Notes: generated by a model not told the origin, from the letters alone. Shown: positions 43,329 to 52,887, numbered from the stretch's first letter. The stretch is DNA of 64,000 nucleotides from Marinomonas algicola (GCF_014805825.1 NZ_CP061941.1:1426001-1490000); one strand, 5' to 3'. Numbers and translations are program-made.

Positions 43329-45578
43329 TTACGAAATGTGTGATGCGTTTTTAATTCTTAAGCCTTTGGACGTGAAGCGATTCAGACTTTCTTTAATGTG
43401 TTGTTCTATGTTCTGGTCAGAAAACAAGTCATCAAATCCAAGGGTAAGAGCGTAATTTCTCGACATTTTAACGTTTTCAGTAATTAAAATACATTGATCT
43501 CCAGCATGAAGCTTCATTCTAATTTGTTTTAATGCAAGGTTGGGGATGTACCCTTCATTTTCAAACATGAGAATAAGGTTGACGGTGTTTTTTGTCGTTT
43601 GAGTTTTGACATCCGTTAGTAGCTCATTAATGCTTTTTATTTGAATGACATTGTTTGGCCAGTTTTGTAGTGTTCGCAGCACCCTTTCAACCAGTACGGA
43701 TTGGTCGCCAATTACAAGGATTTGAGCTGGGTCGGCTTTAAATGTATCGAAAGTGATAACCTGTTGTCTTGAGTTGGCTGGGAAGTGTATTGTCAAAGAA
43801 TCGTTTTCGATTTTTAAACGACCATTTAATCTATCTACAATATCCTTTATCAGGCGTATCCCTAGATTGTTGTCACGAAATTCATTTTTAATTTTATTAG
43901 AAATCGGATGACAGACAATATCAATCGTTTTAATCCCAAGCTTTTTGTGCAGAGTGTGAGCTAAGTTGATGGTAAGCAGCTCTCCATTTAGGTGCTTACA
44001 TTCATGGATCAAATTAATTAAAAGTTGTTTGAGTAGTTTGATATGACTCAGTAATTCAACGCCATTGGTGTCGCTTGTGAGTATAGTAAGATCTGAGTTG
44101 TCTTGATCTGTATTGTTAAATGTATCAATTGCATTTTGAATGATTTTTTCTATTAGCTCAGGTTGTTCGTGTTTGCTGTCTGCTTTTTCAAGTAATGTTA
44201 AGTTTGTAGACAGAAGTTTTAGGTTATTTGCCGCCGTGTAAGCATACGAAGTAAGGCTTTTTTCATGTTCTTCTAATGGTCGTGCTTGCCAGTAGCTAAC
44301 GTAAGTATCAATAATATTGATTTGTCGCCTCATTCTTTCTCCCGTATCGGCAAGAAGCGGAGAGAGGTTGGTGTCTTGAGTAGTGGGTGCTATTTGATTT
44401 TTATTCGAAAAGCGGAAGGGCGCGATGCGCTTCATCATGCCGATAAAGTAGATGCTTGACTCGATTAATACCAAGGAGGTCAGTCCCCATTGATAAAATA
44501 TTGGACTAGGGTAAATCCCATAAAGGCTCAATATCCAGAGATACATACCTATTAAAACAATGCCTCTTGAGAGAATGTAATGACCTGAGTGCGTTGTTTT
44601 TTTTCCATAAGCATAAAGTGCGATACCGAGCAAAGCGGTGTTTGTGATAAGTGAATCGGCTAATAAAAATGATGTACTTACTATGGACGGAAAAAAGAAA
44701 AGCGTAATGCTTAGAATGAAATTACCCCACCCAAAGAAGGCTAAATATCGATTTATTTTTGGATAGTAAAGTTGAGTGTCTAAATAACAGCGAGAGAAAA
44801 AAGTGAGTGTAGATAAATATAAGAGTATAAATGCGTAAAAAAAACTTTGTAGATTAGTGGCTTCGATGGAGAAAAAGTAACGGAAAAAACCATGGAATGA
44901 CAAGTGGAGCATTAAAATACTTATTAAAATACCGCAATAAAATGCATACATTGAGTGTTTTGTTTGAATGAAAAGTAATAGGCCGCCTAAAAGAAAAATA
45001 AACGAAATGCTTATAAATAGGCTTGAGAGTAATAGATTATTAAGCGTCATTTTTATTAGTTCGGTATTGTCGAGAGCGAATAACTGTATGTTGACGGGTA
45101 ATGAAGACGATACTTTGAGGTAAATGACGAGGCTGTTATGTAGCGTTTCTGGTAAGGGAACGATATGGTCTAAGTGTTGCGTTTTTCTCTCATGAAAAAT
45201 AGTATTCGTTTCCATTGAGTACGCCGCTTGATCTTTGAGGGTCTGAGGAAGGAATACCTCTAATGCATTTACCTGAGGTGCTTTAATGTAAAGGTAAGTT
45301 GCGCTGTTGGTTGTTTTTTGAATAGACACCTCGCTTCTAACCCATATACTGCCATTCGTTTGAGTTATGTGAATAAAGGGCTTGTTGACATAAGTAAAGA
45401 GACGGTCGCTATGTTTGTTTATGATTCTTTCCGTTGGTTGGTTATTTATGTCTTGGTAAATGCTGGCGACGTTCCCTAAATTCACCAATGATTGTTCATC
45501 GTCAATGATGGCCATGTTTTGAACACAGAAAGAATCAATTGAAAAGAGTAAGGTAATCGTTAGAATGATGAATTTCAT
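43329..45578 (-). CDS. 7TMR-DISM sensor with pseudokinase and pseudo-receiver
   Basis: 749 residues. Signal peptide (1-18), an extracellular jelly-roll domain of the 7TMR-DISM type (about 25-170), seven membrane helices (about 180-385), then a kinase-like and a receiver-like domain. The H-box site reads LLADTGERMRRQ, so the phospho-His is Gly; the DxGxG box is missing, though a GIRLIKDIVDRLNGRLKIE G2-like segment remains. In the receiver (about 640-735) the first acid pair is GD (VIGDQ) and the phospho-acceptor position is Phe (LILMFENEG). It therefore probably signals by binding. Divergent from the Tad locus by about 50 bases, so possibly a regulator of it. Confidence 0.75.
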   Translation of the reverse strand: MKFIILTITLLFSIDSFCVQNMAIIDDEQSLVNLGNVASIYQDINNQPTERIINKHSDRLFTYVNKPFIHITQTNGSIWVRSEVSIQKTTNSATYLYIKAPQVNALEVFLPQTLKDQAAYSMETNTIFHERKTQHLDHIVPLPETLHNSLVIYLKVSSSLPVNIQLFALDNTELIKMTLNNLLLSSLFISISFIFLLGGLLLFIQTKHSMYAFYCGILISILMLHLSFHGFFRYFFSIEATNLQSFFYAFILLYLSTLTFFSRCYLDTQLYYPKINRYLAFFGWGNFILSITLFFFPSIVSTSFLLADSLITNTALLGIALYAYGKKTTHSGHYILSRGIVLIGMYLWILSLYGIYPSPIFYQWGLTSLVLIESSIYFIGMMKRIAPFRFSNKNQIAPTTQDTNLSPLLADTGERMRRQINIIDTYVSYWQARPLEEHEKSLTSYAYTAANNLKLLSTNLTLLEKADSKHEQPELIEKIIQNAIDTFNNTDQDNSDLTILTSDTNGVELLSHIKLLKQLLINLIHECKHLNGELLTINLAHTLHKKLGIKTIDIVCHPISNKIKNEFRDNNLGIRLIKDIVDRLNGRLKIENDSLTIHFPANSRQQVITFDTFKADPAQILVIGDQSVLVERVLRTLQNWPNNVIQIKSINELLTDVKTQTTKNTVNLILMFENEGYIPNLALKQIRMKLHAGDQCILITENVKMSRNYALTLGFDDLFSDQNIEQHIKESLNRFTSKGLRIKNASHIS

Positions 45579-45631
45579 TCAAAAGCAGCCTGATTAAGTA
45601 AAGTTATATTATTAACTATCTAAGGGGATAA

Positions 45632-45892
45632 ATGCTATATACAATTTTGGTCAATTATTATGTCGAGTTTAGTATTGCGCTTCTTATAATTACGTTCTTT
45701 TTTAGGCGTAAAAACACAGAGTTAAGAACAAAACTTCTTTATTTATACGGTTTAATCGCGTCACTGGGCTTTTTACTGGATTTACAGTGGGTGTCTGGTG
45801 TTGTTTTTGGTTTTATCTTGCTTGAATTGGGGAGTGTATATCGTCAGTACGTAGATATAAAGCTCCCTAATAAAGGGAACGATGAGAAGTGA
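45632..45892 (+). CDS. Small two-helix membrane protein at head of the Tad locus
   Basis: 86 residues, AAGGGGA 4-10 nt before the ATG. Hydrophobic segments at about 8-24 and 36-66, polar C-tail (KLPNKGNDEK). No family recognised. It lies between the divergent 7TM sensor and flp, on the same strand as the pilus genes but 149 bases from flp. Confidence 0.6.
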   Translation: MLYTILVNYYVEFSIALLIITFFFRRKNTELRTKLLYLYGLIASLGFLLDLQWVSGVVFGFILLELGSVYRQYVDIKLPNKGNDEK

Positions 45893-45931
45893 TAAAAGCC
45901 TGTTTGTATAAGTGTTTAGCGCGTAAAAAAG

Positions 45932-45960
45932 TTGAAAAGCTTAGTTTGGCAGAGTAGGAT
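45932..45960 (+). promoter_or_regulatory. Candidate sigma70 promoter for the flp-tad operon
   Basis: TTGAAA (45932-45937), 17-base spacer, TAGGAT (45955-45960), about 80 bases before flp. Reasonable -35 and spacing, weak -10. The only candidate I noticed in the 149-base gap. Confidence 0.35.
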
Positions 45961-46041
45961 TGTAATTATTCAATTTTGCGTTTTCTTTTAGAAAGTTAAA
46001 GGTTGAATACAACCCCATGATAATATCAAAAGGATGGTTAT

Positions 46042-46224
46042 ATGATTCTAACTAAAATAGCAAAGAAATTTACTAAAAATACGGCTGGAGTAACTGCGAT
46101 TGAATACGCAATCGTTGGTGTGGCTGTAGCTGCATTGGTTGCTACAGTCTTTGGTAATACTGGCACATTAAAAACAGCGTTTGATGATGCATTCGGTAAA
46201 ATATCGACTTCAGTAAAAGGCTAA
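46042..46224 (+). CDS. flp: Flp/Fap-type pilin
   Basis: 60 residues. Prepilin cleavage after Gly16 in NTAG/VTAIEYAIVG leaves a 44-residue pilin with Glu at +5 and Tyr at +6, the Flp hallmark, followed by a hydrophobic helix and a short soluble tail. Major subunit of the tight-adherence pilus. AAAGGA upstream. The stop overlaps the tadV start by one base (TAATG), so pilin and peptidase are translationally linked; there is no hairpin to boost pilin message, which is unusual. Confidence 0.95.
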   Translation: MILTKIAKKFTKNTAGVTAIEYAIVGVAVAALVATVFGNTGTLKTAFDDAFGKISTSVKG

Positions 46225-46673
46225 TGAGTCAAAGCTTATATATTGCTTTTTACATGCTTGTATCTGCTTCTGTTATCGGTATTTATACCGATATCAGAAG
46301 TAGGACTATATCAAACCGTTATTGTCTGTTAATTCTAATGTTGGCGTGTTTTTGCTCTTGCTTTGACGGGGGCGCGGTATTGGCAATTTTGAGAGTGTTT
46401 GGCATTCTATTTATCGGTGTGATTTTATTTTCTTTATCTATTATAGGGGCTGGGGATGTTAAATTGCTAGCGGCTTATTCAGTAGGGATTTCCACCGAAT
46501 ACTGGTGGCTTACCCTCTATCTGATTCTAATTTTGGGTGCGGTTTTGGCATGCATCTATGTCGTATACGGGGTGTTAGCAAATAAGATGAGTGAGGTTAG
46601 GCGGCGTGGCTTGCCTTACGGAGTGCCGATTACTTTGTCTTGTTTGTTTGGGATATGGCTGAGTATCTATTAG
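46224..46673 (+). CDS. tadV: Prepilin peptidase TadV/CpaA
   Basis: 149 residues, about five membrane helices, aspartyl protease of the inner membrane. Both catalytic Asp are present: Asp23 in YTDIRSRTISN and Asp78 in GAGDVKLLAA. No N-methylase domain, as expected in Tad systems. Cleaves Flp and the pseudopilins TadE and TadF. Confidence 0.93.
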   Translation: MSQSLYIAFYMLVSASVIGIYTDIRSRTISNRYCLLILMLACFCSCFDGGAVLAILRVFGILFIGVILFSLSIIGAGDVKLLAAYSVGISTEYWWLTLYLILILGAVLACIYVVYGVLANKMSEVRRRGLPYGVPITLSCLFGIWLSIY

Positions 46674-46696
46674 TCGTATCAATTTAGGAGCTTTAA

Positions 46697-47479
46697 ATGG
46701 GACAGCGAGCCGTTTTTTTAATTGGGTTTGTGTGCGTTTTTTTAGGTGTTATAGGGCTGTATTTACAACTGCAAGATCCAATATCAATGACAAAGCCAGA
46801 TGTTGTCAGTGTTGAGGAAGAATTGAAAATAAGAATGGTTGTGTCTAATCAAAACCTTGATAAAGGGGTCTTAGTTCAGCCAGAGTACTTTAGATATGTT
46901 TATGTGGGCGAAAGCGAAGCGTTAGCAATTGGAATTGCTGAAGATCAGAATATTGAATTCAATACTGGCATGATATTAGCTAAGGACATAAAAAAAGATG
47001 AGTTTTTAGGCGTCAATTACATACTATCTCCTGAAGACGATAATTATATAAATGCGCAGTTGTCTGAGGGAATGTCTCCATATTCACTGAAAATTCCAAA
47101 AACAAATTTTTATGGTGCAGGGATCAATGTTGGTGATTTAATCGATATTGTTGTTATGACTTCAGACGATGAGAATATTGGTGGGTCAGGTAATGATGGT
47201 AGGATTGAGTCTTTTCGAACTCTAGCAGTATCACCATTAATCACTCAGGTTAAAGTTTTGAATATTGATTCTTATTCAGAGACCCGCCAGGAATTATCCC
47301 TTACTATCGAGTTGAGTAGGCATGATATAGCGAAAATGATTATCGCCACTAAAATTGGCCTGGTGGAAGTGTTTCGTTCATCTATGAGTGTTGATGTATC
47401 AAATACTACAAAAGCTAGGACTCAAGACGTCTTATCTGATTATCAATCAGTTCTTGAATATCGTGGAAGTAAAAAATAG
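46697..47479 (+). CDS. rcpC: Flp pilus assembly protein RcpC/CpaB
   Basis: 260 residues. N-terminal membrane anchor (about 4-24), then a SAF domain (about 45-110, VVSNQNLDKGVLVQPEYF) and the RcpC-type domain with SLKIPKTNFYGAGINVGDLIDIV and LTIELSRHDIAKMIIATKIG. Periplasmic partner of the secretin; SAF domains may bind glycan. TTTAGGAG 12 bases before the ATG. Confidence 0.88.
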   Translation: MGQRAVFLIGFVCVFLGVIGLYLQLQDPISMTKPDVVSVEEELKIRMVVSNQNLDKGVLVQPEYFRYVYVGESEALAIGIAEDQNIEFNTGMILAKDIKKDEFLGVNYILSPEDDNYINAQLSEGMSPYSLKIPKTNFYGAGINVGDLIDIVVMTSDDENIGGSGNDGRIESFRTLAVSPLITQVKVLNIDSYSETRQELSLTIELSRHDIAKMIIATKIGLVEVFRSSMSVDVSNTTKARTQDVLSDYQSVLEYRGSKK

Positions 47480-47499
47480 GTCAATAAAGGTTATCTTGT

Positions 47500-48867
47500 A
47501 TGTATTACAAATTATTTAGAGAAGGTTTAAGGGGGATAGTTGTTGTTTCTTTTATACTGTTATCTTATGCCTCAGCTTCTACCGCGATTAATATTGGTGA
47601 AGGCGAAGCGAAAACGCTTTCTTTTGGTGAAAATATTTCTACTGTATTTATTTCTGATGCAGACGTAGCGGACTATCAAGTCGTTAACAATAGAAAGTTA
47701 ATTGTTTATGGTAAGTCAGTAGGTCAAGCCCACTTAGTTGTTTTTGGCGAAGAAGGGGAGACTCTTGAGGAGCGTAAATTAATTATCAATAAGAGTTACA
47801 CTTTTATTGAACAGCAGCTCAAATTTCGCTTTCCAAATTCCGAGATTAGATTGACAAATTTTGGCGAGCAATTTGTTGTTTCAGGAACGGTGCCATCTGA
47901 AAAAGAAAAAGAGGCTGTTTATTTGCTGGTTGGAGAGCTGCTTGGTAAAGATTTTGAAGAATATAAAGTGAACTGGCATTTGGCTGATGACCAACAATTG
48001 GAAATTGATTTTCTGACACGCCGGACATACAAGGGATTAGTAAATCAAATTGAAGTGGCGAATACTAAGCAGGTGAATGTAAAGTTAACCGTTGCAGAGG
48101 TGTCGAGTTCGTTTGTTGACCAAATAGGGATTAACTGGGGGAGCGTTCTCAGTGATGGGTTTTCTGGTAACGGTCAGTTCTCCGACTTTGTGATTGGATT
48201 TGATGCTGACAACATCGCTGCCTTTATATCAGCAGTAAGTGATGACACTATTGGTCAGGTACTTGCTGAGCCAAACTTATCTGTTATTTCAGGTGAAACC
48301 GCCAGCTTCCTTGTTGGTGGTGAAATTCCTATTGTATTCCGAGTTGATGATGGCTATAAGATTGAGTACAAAAATGTTGGAGTGGGCCTTGATTTAGCCG
48401 CAAAAGTACTATCGGATGACAAGATTAAATTGTCAATACAGCCCGAGGTAAGTTCAGTAGATGAGCAATATGCTAATGAGTTATTGGGTGTGCCAGGCTT
48501 TAAGGTAAGAAAAGCGAGAACCACTGTTGAGTTAGGGGATGGTCAGAGCTTCGTTTTAGGTGGCTTGTTAAGCAGCGATGATCAAGAATCCCTCTCTAAA
48601 GTGCCGGGCTTAGGTGATATTCCAATTTTAGGAACACTTTTTCGTTACGCAACTACTAAAAGGGTAAAGACAGAGCTTATTATTGTTGCTACGGTTAATT
48701 TAGTTGAACCTATAGAGTCATCTAGCATTCAGCTACCTACTATCGCTAGAACGTCTAGCTTGTCGCGGTTTTTTGTCGGTTTAACCCCTGAAATAAAAAA
48801 CAAAGTATCACCTGAAGCGGTCAAATGGCGAAATGAAATACTGTCAACGGGTGGGTTTAAACAATGA
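47500..48867 (+). CDS. rcpA: Outer membrane secretin RcpA/CpaC
   Basis: 455 residues. Signal peptide to about residue 28; N-domain of the pilus secretin kind (about 30-110, GEAKTLSFGENISTVFISD, VYGKSVGQAHLVVFGE); secretin domain (about 240-415) with VLAEPNLSVISGETASFLVGGEIPI, GVGLDLAAKVL, RKARTTVELGDGQSFVLGGLL and VPGLGDIPILGTLFR. Forms the outer-membrane channel for the Flp pilus. Its stop overlaps the CpaD-like gene start (ATGA). Confidence 0.95.
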   Translation: MYYKLFREGLRGIVVVSFILLSYASASTAINIGEGEAKTLSFGENISTVFISDADVADYQVVNNRKLIVYGKSVGQAHLVVFGEEGETLEERKLIINKSYTFIEQQLKFRFPNSEIRLTNFGEQFVVSGTVPSEKEKEAVYLLVGELLGKDFEEYKVNWHLADDQQLEIDFLTRRTYKGLVNQIEVANTKQVNVKLTVAEVSSSFVDQIGINWGSVLSDGFSGNGQFSDFVIGFDADNIAAFISAVSDDTIGQVLAEPNLSVISGETASFLVGGEIPIVFRVDDGYKIEYKNVGVGLDLAAKVLSDDKIKLSIQPEVSSVDEQYANELLGVPGFKVRKARTTVELGDGQSFVLGGLLSSDDQESLSKVPGLGDIPILGTLFRYATTKRVKTELIIVATVNLVEPIESSSIQLPTIARTSSLSRFFVGLTPEIKNKVSPEAVKWRNEILSTGGFKQ

Positions 48868-49385
48868 AAAATATTCTTTTTACTCTACTTATATCAACTG
48901 CCGTTGTTGGTTGTTCTACTGCACACATAGCACCTAAAGAAAATACAACGAGTATTATTCCTGTTGTGTATCAATATGATTTGAAGGCAGATGAGGGTCA
49001 GGAAGTAAATGGTTTGAGTCATGATTTAGATGGCTACATAAATCAAAATATAGAGTCTTTAATAAAACTGGATATTGAGTTAGTTTCATCATCAGCAACA
49101 GGTGAGGTATTATCAAAAACGGCGTATGAGCTTTTGTTATCTCTGGGTGTTGACTCTGGTAAAATAGTAGTATCTAAGCTTGAAGAGTCTAATAATATTG
49201 ATTTCTCCTTGATTGCTAAGAAATACGAAGTTCAAGTACCAGTATGCGAAAGTAAAGCCATATTTGCATATGGAGGAGATAGTTATGGTTGTTCTGTTGA
49301 CTCGATGCGTTGGGCTACTATAGTTAATCCACAAAAGATGTTGCCTCAACAAAGTGGTAATCAATTTATGTCTTCACAGGAATAG
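48864..49385 (+). CDS. CpaD/RcpB-like pilus assembly lipoprotein
   Basis: 173 residues. Signal peptide with lipobox VVGC, lipidated Cys17. The C-terminus has YGCSVDSMRWATIVNPQKML, which matches the conserved C-x-x...N-x-x-P-x-x-L end of CpaD proteins. Probably a pilotin-like lipoprotein for the secretin. Weakly conserved elsewhere, as is usual for this subunit. Coupled to rcpA by overlap; tadZ follows after 3 bases. Confidence 0.75.
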   Translation: MKNILFTLLISTAVVGCSTAHIAPKENTTSIIPVVYQYDLKADEGQEVNGLSHDLDGYINQNIESLIKLDIELVSSSATGEVLSKTAYELLLSLGVDSGKIVVSKLEESNNIDFSLIAKKYEVQVPVCESKAIFAYGGDSYGCSVDSMRWATIVNPQKMLPQQSGNQFMSSQE

Positions 49386-49388
49386 CAT

Positions 49389-50660
49389 ATGTTTGATTTA
49401 GTTGACATTCTCAAAAACAGTCGCGATACTCAAGAAGAGGATTCATCTCGAAGTGGGCCTAAAACAGCGTTCTTTTTTCAGACTTCAGAATGCCGATCTT
49501 TAGTTGAGGAAACGTATCGATTTGATGATAAGAAAATACCCAAATCTGTTCTTTTTAGCTTTGATTTGGTTGCCAATAGAGTAACTGATGATGATTGTGA
49601 AATTGCTATTTTTGAATTGACAGACAGTGACACCTTAGCTGAAGATGCTGAGCGATTAAGTCATATTATCCCTTCTTCGGTATCTGTTATTATTATTGGT
49701 CTAGCGGACTCTATATCTACCGTTAGAATGTTAAAAAGTTTAGGCTTTTACTATGTTTTTTGGCCGATAAATAAGCAAGAATTGTCCGAGTTTCTGGCCG
49801 TAATTACAAAAAAACACCAAGAGGCAAATCTGGGCAATATTTATCGTCGAGCTAAGCGTATTGCCGTGTTTGGTACTAAGGGTGGGGTTGGGGCGAGTTT
49901 AATCGCGGCTGAACTAGCATCGGCTTTATCTGTCAAAAAAAAATCCGACAGCTTGTTGGTCAACCACAATTATGATTGCGGTGACTTAGATATTCAGGTA
50001 GGTAATGTCAAGTTAGATAAAAAGTCTGTTGCTAAGGGTACGTTAACGACTGATCTTGATGAAACGTCTGTTAAGTCATTGATGATGCCTCTTAACTCAA
50101 AATTAAGGTATTTGGCTTTAGCAAAAGACCAGCTTCAATCTGATGAAGTTCGAGAAGTAACGGATATGGTTATTTCTTTAACCAGCTCTGAGGCGAACTT
50201 GATTGTAGAAGATTTATCCGCATCGGTTTCCTTTGATCGTACACCAGAATGGTTAATAGAGAACTTTAATATTTTAATTCTGGTTCTTGAACCTAGTGTC
50301 TCTTCCTTGAGGGAATCGGTAAAACTCATTAAACGTATTAGAAATATTCAGAATAACAGTGAGTCTAAGAAAAACTTACGTATTATTGTGATTGTAAATC
50401 ATCATAGGCATAAAAAGATGGAGACAGTTTCCATTGAGGAAATTTCAAAATACCTATCACACAAAGTCGATTACGAATTACCTTATGAAGAAAATATTGC
50501 GTTAGATATTTCTAAAGGTAAAAGGGTGATCGATAGTGGTAGCAGGTTTAGTCAAAATATTATTAAGCTTTCCTCTCAAATTGTCGGTGAAAACAAGTCC
50601 TTTCAGAAAAAGAAGTCGTACTTATCTCGGTTGTTGTCTAAAAAGAAAAGCACGGTATAA
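49389..50660 (+). CDS. tadZ: Pilus localisation ATPase TadZ/CpaE
   Basis: 423 residues. N-terminal atypical receiver-like domain (about 25-145) and a MinD/ParA-like ATPase domain with deviant Walker A GTKGGVGASLIA near 161-172; the second Lys of KGGVGK is Ala, a frequent variation in this family. Polar localiser of the Tad machine at the membrane. The C-terminus is strongly basic (KKKSYLSRLLSKKKS), consistent with membrane or DNA contact. Confidence 0.9.
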   Translation: MFDLVDILKNSRDTQEEDSSRSGPKTAFFFQTSECRSLVEETYRFDDKKIPKSVLFSFDLVANRVTDDDCEIAIFELTDSDTLAEDAERLSHIIPSSVSVIIIGLADSISTVRMLKSLGFYYVFWPINKQELSEFLAVITKKHQEANLGNIYRRAKRIAVFGTKGGVGASLIAAELASALSVKKKSDSLLVNHNYDCGDLDIQVGNVKLDKKSVAKGTLTTDLDETSVKSLMMPLNSKLRYLALAKDQLQSDEVREVTDMVISLTSSEANLIVEDLSASVSFDRTPEWLIENFNILILVLEPSVSSLRESVKLIKRIRNIQNNSESKKNLRIIVIVNHHRHKKMETVSIEEISKYLSHKVDYELPYEENIALDISKGKRVIDSGSRFSQNIIKLSSQIVGENKSFQKKKSYLSRLLSKKKSTV

Positions 50661-50681
50661 ATAATTATATTAGGATCTTAA

Positions 50682-51959
50682 ATGTTAGGTACTAAGGCTA
50701 TTTATAGAAAGTTGCGCAATGAGATTTTTGAGGCATTAGATGCTGAAGCAATTTCTAAGCTGACCAAGGAGGAACTATCAAGACAGTTACTGAGTGCGGT
50801 CGATTTATTAATTCAAAAAGATAAGCTGTTAATCCCTACCACTGTCCGTCAAGATTACGTTAAATCCCTTCGTAATGAGTTGGTTGGCCTAGGCCCTCTA
50901 CAGATATTGATGGAAGATGACTCTATATCAGATATTATGGTAAACGGGCCTGATAATGTATACATTGAGAAAGGCGGACTAGTAGAAAAAAGTTCGGTTG
51001 AGTTTGTTGATAATCAGCAGTTAATAGAGGTTTGTAAGCGAATTGCCTCCAGGGTAGGCCGAAGAGTTGATGAATCTGTGCCGTTATGTGATGCGCGCCT
51101 CGCCGACGGTAGCCGTGTTAATATTGTTCTCCCTCCTATTGCCATCGATGGCGCCTCCATTTCAATTCGTAAGTTCAAAAAACACAGTATTGATTTTGAA
51201 AAATTGGTTGAATTTGGGGCGATGAGTCCTGAGATGGCTCGTGTACTTATGATAGCGGCCAGATGCCGAGTAAATATTGTGATATCTGGTGGTACTGGTT
51301 CTGGTAAGACAACTATGATGAATGCTTTATCTCAGTATATTGCTGAGAATCAGCGTATTGTAACCATTGAGGATGCGGCTGAACTTAGGCTTTTACAACC
51401 TCACGTTGTTCGTCTTGAAACGCGTACGGCTGGCATAGAGGGTACAGGAGCCATAGGCCAGAGAGAGCTGGTAATTAACTCCCTTCGGATGAGGCCAGAC
51501 CGAATAATTATAGGTGAGTGTCGCGGGTCTGAAGCATTTGAAATGCTGCAAGCTATGAATACGGGTCATGACGGCTCTATGACAACCTTGCATGCCAATA
51601 CACCAAGAGACGCAATATCTCGTATAGAAAGCATGGTTATGATGGCAACCTCTTCTTTGCCGCTGGAAGCTATTCGCCGAACTGTAGTGAGTGCAGTAGA
51701 CATTATTGTGCAAATCAGTCGCTTACACGATGGTAGCCGGAAAGTAACTCACATTAGTGAGGTAATTGGTATTGAAGGAAGTAATGTTGTTATGGAGGAT
51801 ATTTTTAAGTTTGAAGGGGCAGAGCAATCGAGAGAATCTGGCAAAATTCAAGGGAAATTCATCACTTCAGGCTTAATGCAAAGATCTATTCTAATTGAAA
51901 AGGCACGTTCTTATGGGTTATCTGAAGAGTTACACAAGTTATTCAATGTGAGGCGGTAA
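50682..51959 (+). CDS. tadA: Secretion ATPase TadA/CpaF
   Basis: 425 residues. N-terminal helical part, then the GSPII/VirB11-type ATPase: GLGPLQILMEDDSISDIMVNG, Walker A SGGTGSGKTTMMNAL near 202-216, Asp box IEDAAELRL, Walker B (DRIIIGECRGSEA) and His box MTTLHANTPRDA. Drives pilus assembly and perhaps retraction from the cytoplasmic face. TAGGATC before the ATG. TadB starts one base after its stop. Confidence 0.96.
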   Translation: MLGTKAIYRKLRNEIFEALDAEAISKLTKEELSRQLLSAVDLLIQKDKLLIPTTVRQDYVKSLRNELVGLGPLQILMEDDSISDIMVNGPDNVYIEKGGLVEKSSVEFVDNQQLIEVCKRIASRVGRRVDESVPLCDARLADGSRVNIVLPPIAIDGASISIRKFKKHSIDFEKLVEFGAMSPEMARVLMIAARCRVNIVISGGTGSGKTTMMNALSQYIAENQRIVTIEDAAELRLLQPHVVRLETRTAGIEGTGAIGQRELVINSLRMRPDRIIIGECRGSEAFEMLQAMNTGHDGSMTTLHANTPRDAISRIESMVMMATSSLPLEAIRRTVVSAVDIIVQISRLHDGSRKVTHISEVIGIEGSNVVMEDIFKFEGAEQSRESGKIQGKFITSGLMQRSILIEKARSYGLSEELHKLFNVRR

Positions 51960-51960
51960 G

Positions 51961-52887
51961 ATGATGAATCTATTTATACTTGTTCTCTGTATTGGTTTGT
52001 TATGCATGTATTCAGGAATAAGGACAATAGGGAGTAGATTAAACTTTTTGGATGAGCAAAAAGAGTCTTCTATTGAAACCTCTATAAATGATAATAGCGC
52101 CATAGATTTAGAACAGCTGAGTCATATTCCTTGGTATCGAAGAGTGTCCAGAGCCTATTCAAATTTATTAAAAGAGTTGGGGGTATTCCCTACATTAAAG
52201 TTGAGTTTGTATTTAATGTCATCACTACTCATTGGCTATTTCTTGAATGATATTTTTTTGAAATTTGACTTGATATATGTCTTACCCTTTGTTTTTTTCT
52301 TGAGTGTGTTGCTTGGTGTGCAGTTATTAAATCGGCATGCAAAGAAAAAATTCGACGAGTTTTTTCCTGAAGCATTAAATATGCTAGCTAGTGCTATTTC
52401 GGCTGGCGAGAGTTTAATGCATTCAATTATTTATGTCGGAGAAAATATAGACAACTCGGTTGGGAAAGAGTTTAAACGGATGGGAGAGCATTTAAAGATA
52501 GGAGACTCACCTGATGAGGTCTTTAGAAAAGCATGTGTGCGATTCCCTTATCCATCGTTTCGTTTCTTTGTGATTACTATGAGAGCGAATATTGCTAGGG
52601 GGGGGCAATTAAGGCATGTAATTGTGAATTTAAACAGGATTATGTTTGAAGCAAGAGCCATAGATAAGAAAAAATTTGCTTTAACATCAGAGGCGCGAGC
52701 CTCTGCAAAAATTGTATTTTCAATACCATTTTTGTTTTTATTTGGCGTGATGCGTTTTTTAATGCCAGAAAATTATTTTTTTGTTATGGAAGATGACGTT
52801 GGTCGTCAAATTTTATATTACATGCTTATTAGCGAAGCTATTGGTATGTTAATAATTTATTTTATTATGAAGGGGGTGAAGGCATGA
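51961..52887 (+). CDS. tadB: Inner membrane platform protein TadB
   Basis: 308 residues. One N-terminal helix, two central helices (about 80-120) and two C-terminal helices (about 255-305), with a T2SF domain FDEFFPEALNMLASAISAGESLMHSI near 134-159 and RFFVITMRANIARGGQLRHVI. Platform subunit that pairs with TadC. ATG 51961 or 51964. Stop overlaps the tadC start. Confidence 0.92.
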   Translation: MMNLFILVLCIGLLCMYSGIRTIGSRLNFLDEQKESSIETSINDNSAIDLEQLSHIPWYRRVSRAYSNLLKELGVFPTLKLSLYLMSSLLIGYFLNDIFLKFDLIYVLPFVFFLSVLLGVQLLNRHAKKKFDEFFPEALNMLASAISAGESLMHSIIYVGENIDNSVGKEFKRMGEHLKIGDSPDEVFRKACVRFPYPSFRFFVITMRANIARGGQLRHVIVNLNRIMFEARAIDKKKFALTSEARASAKIVFSIPFLFLFGVMRFLMPENYFFVMEDDVGRQILYYMLISEAIGMLIIYFIMKGVKA

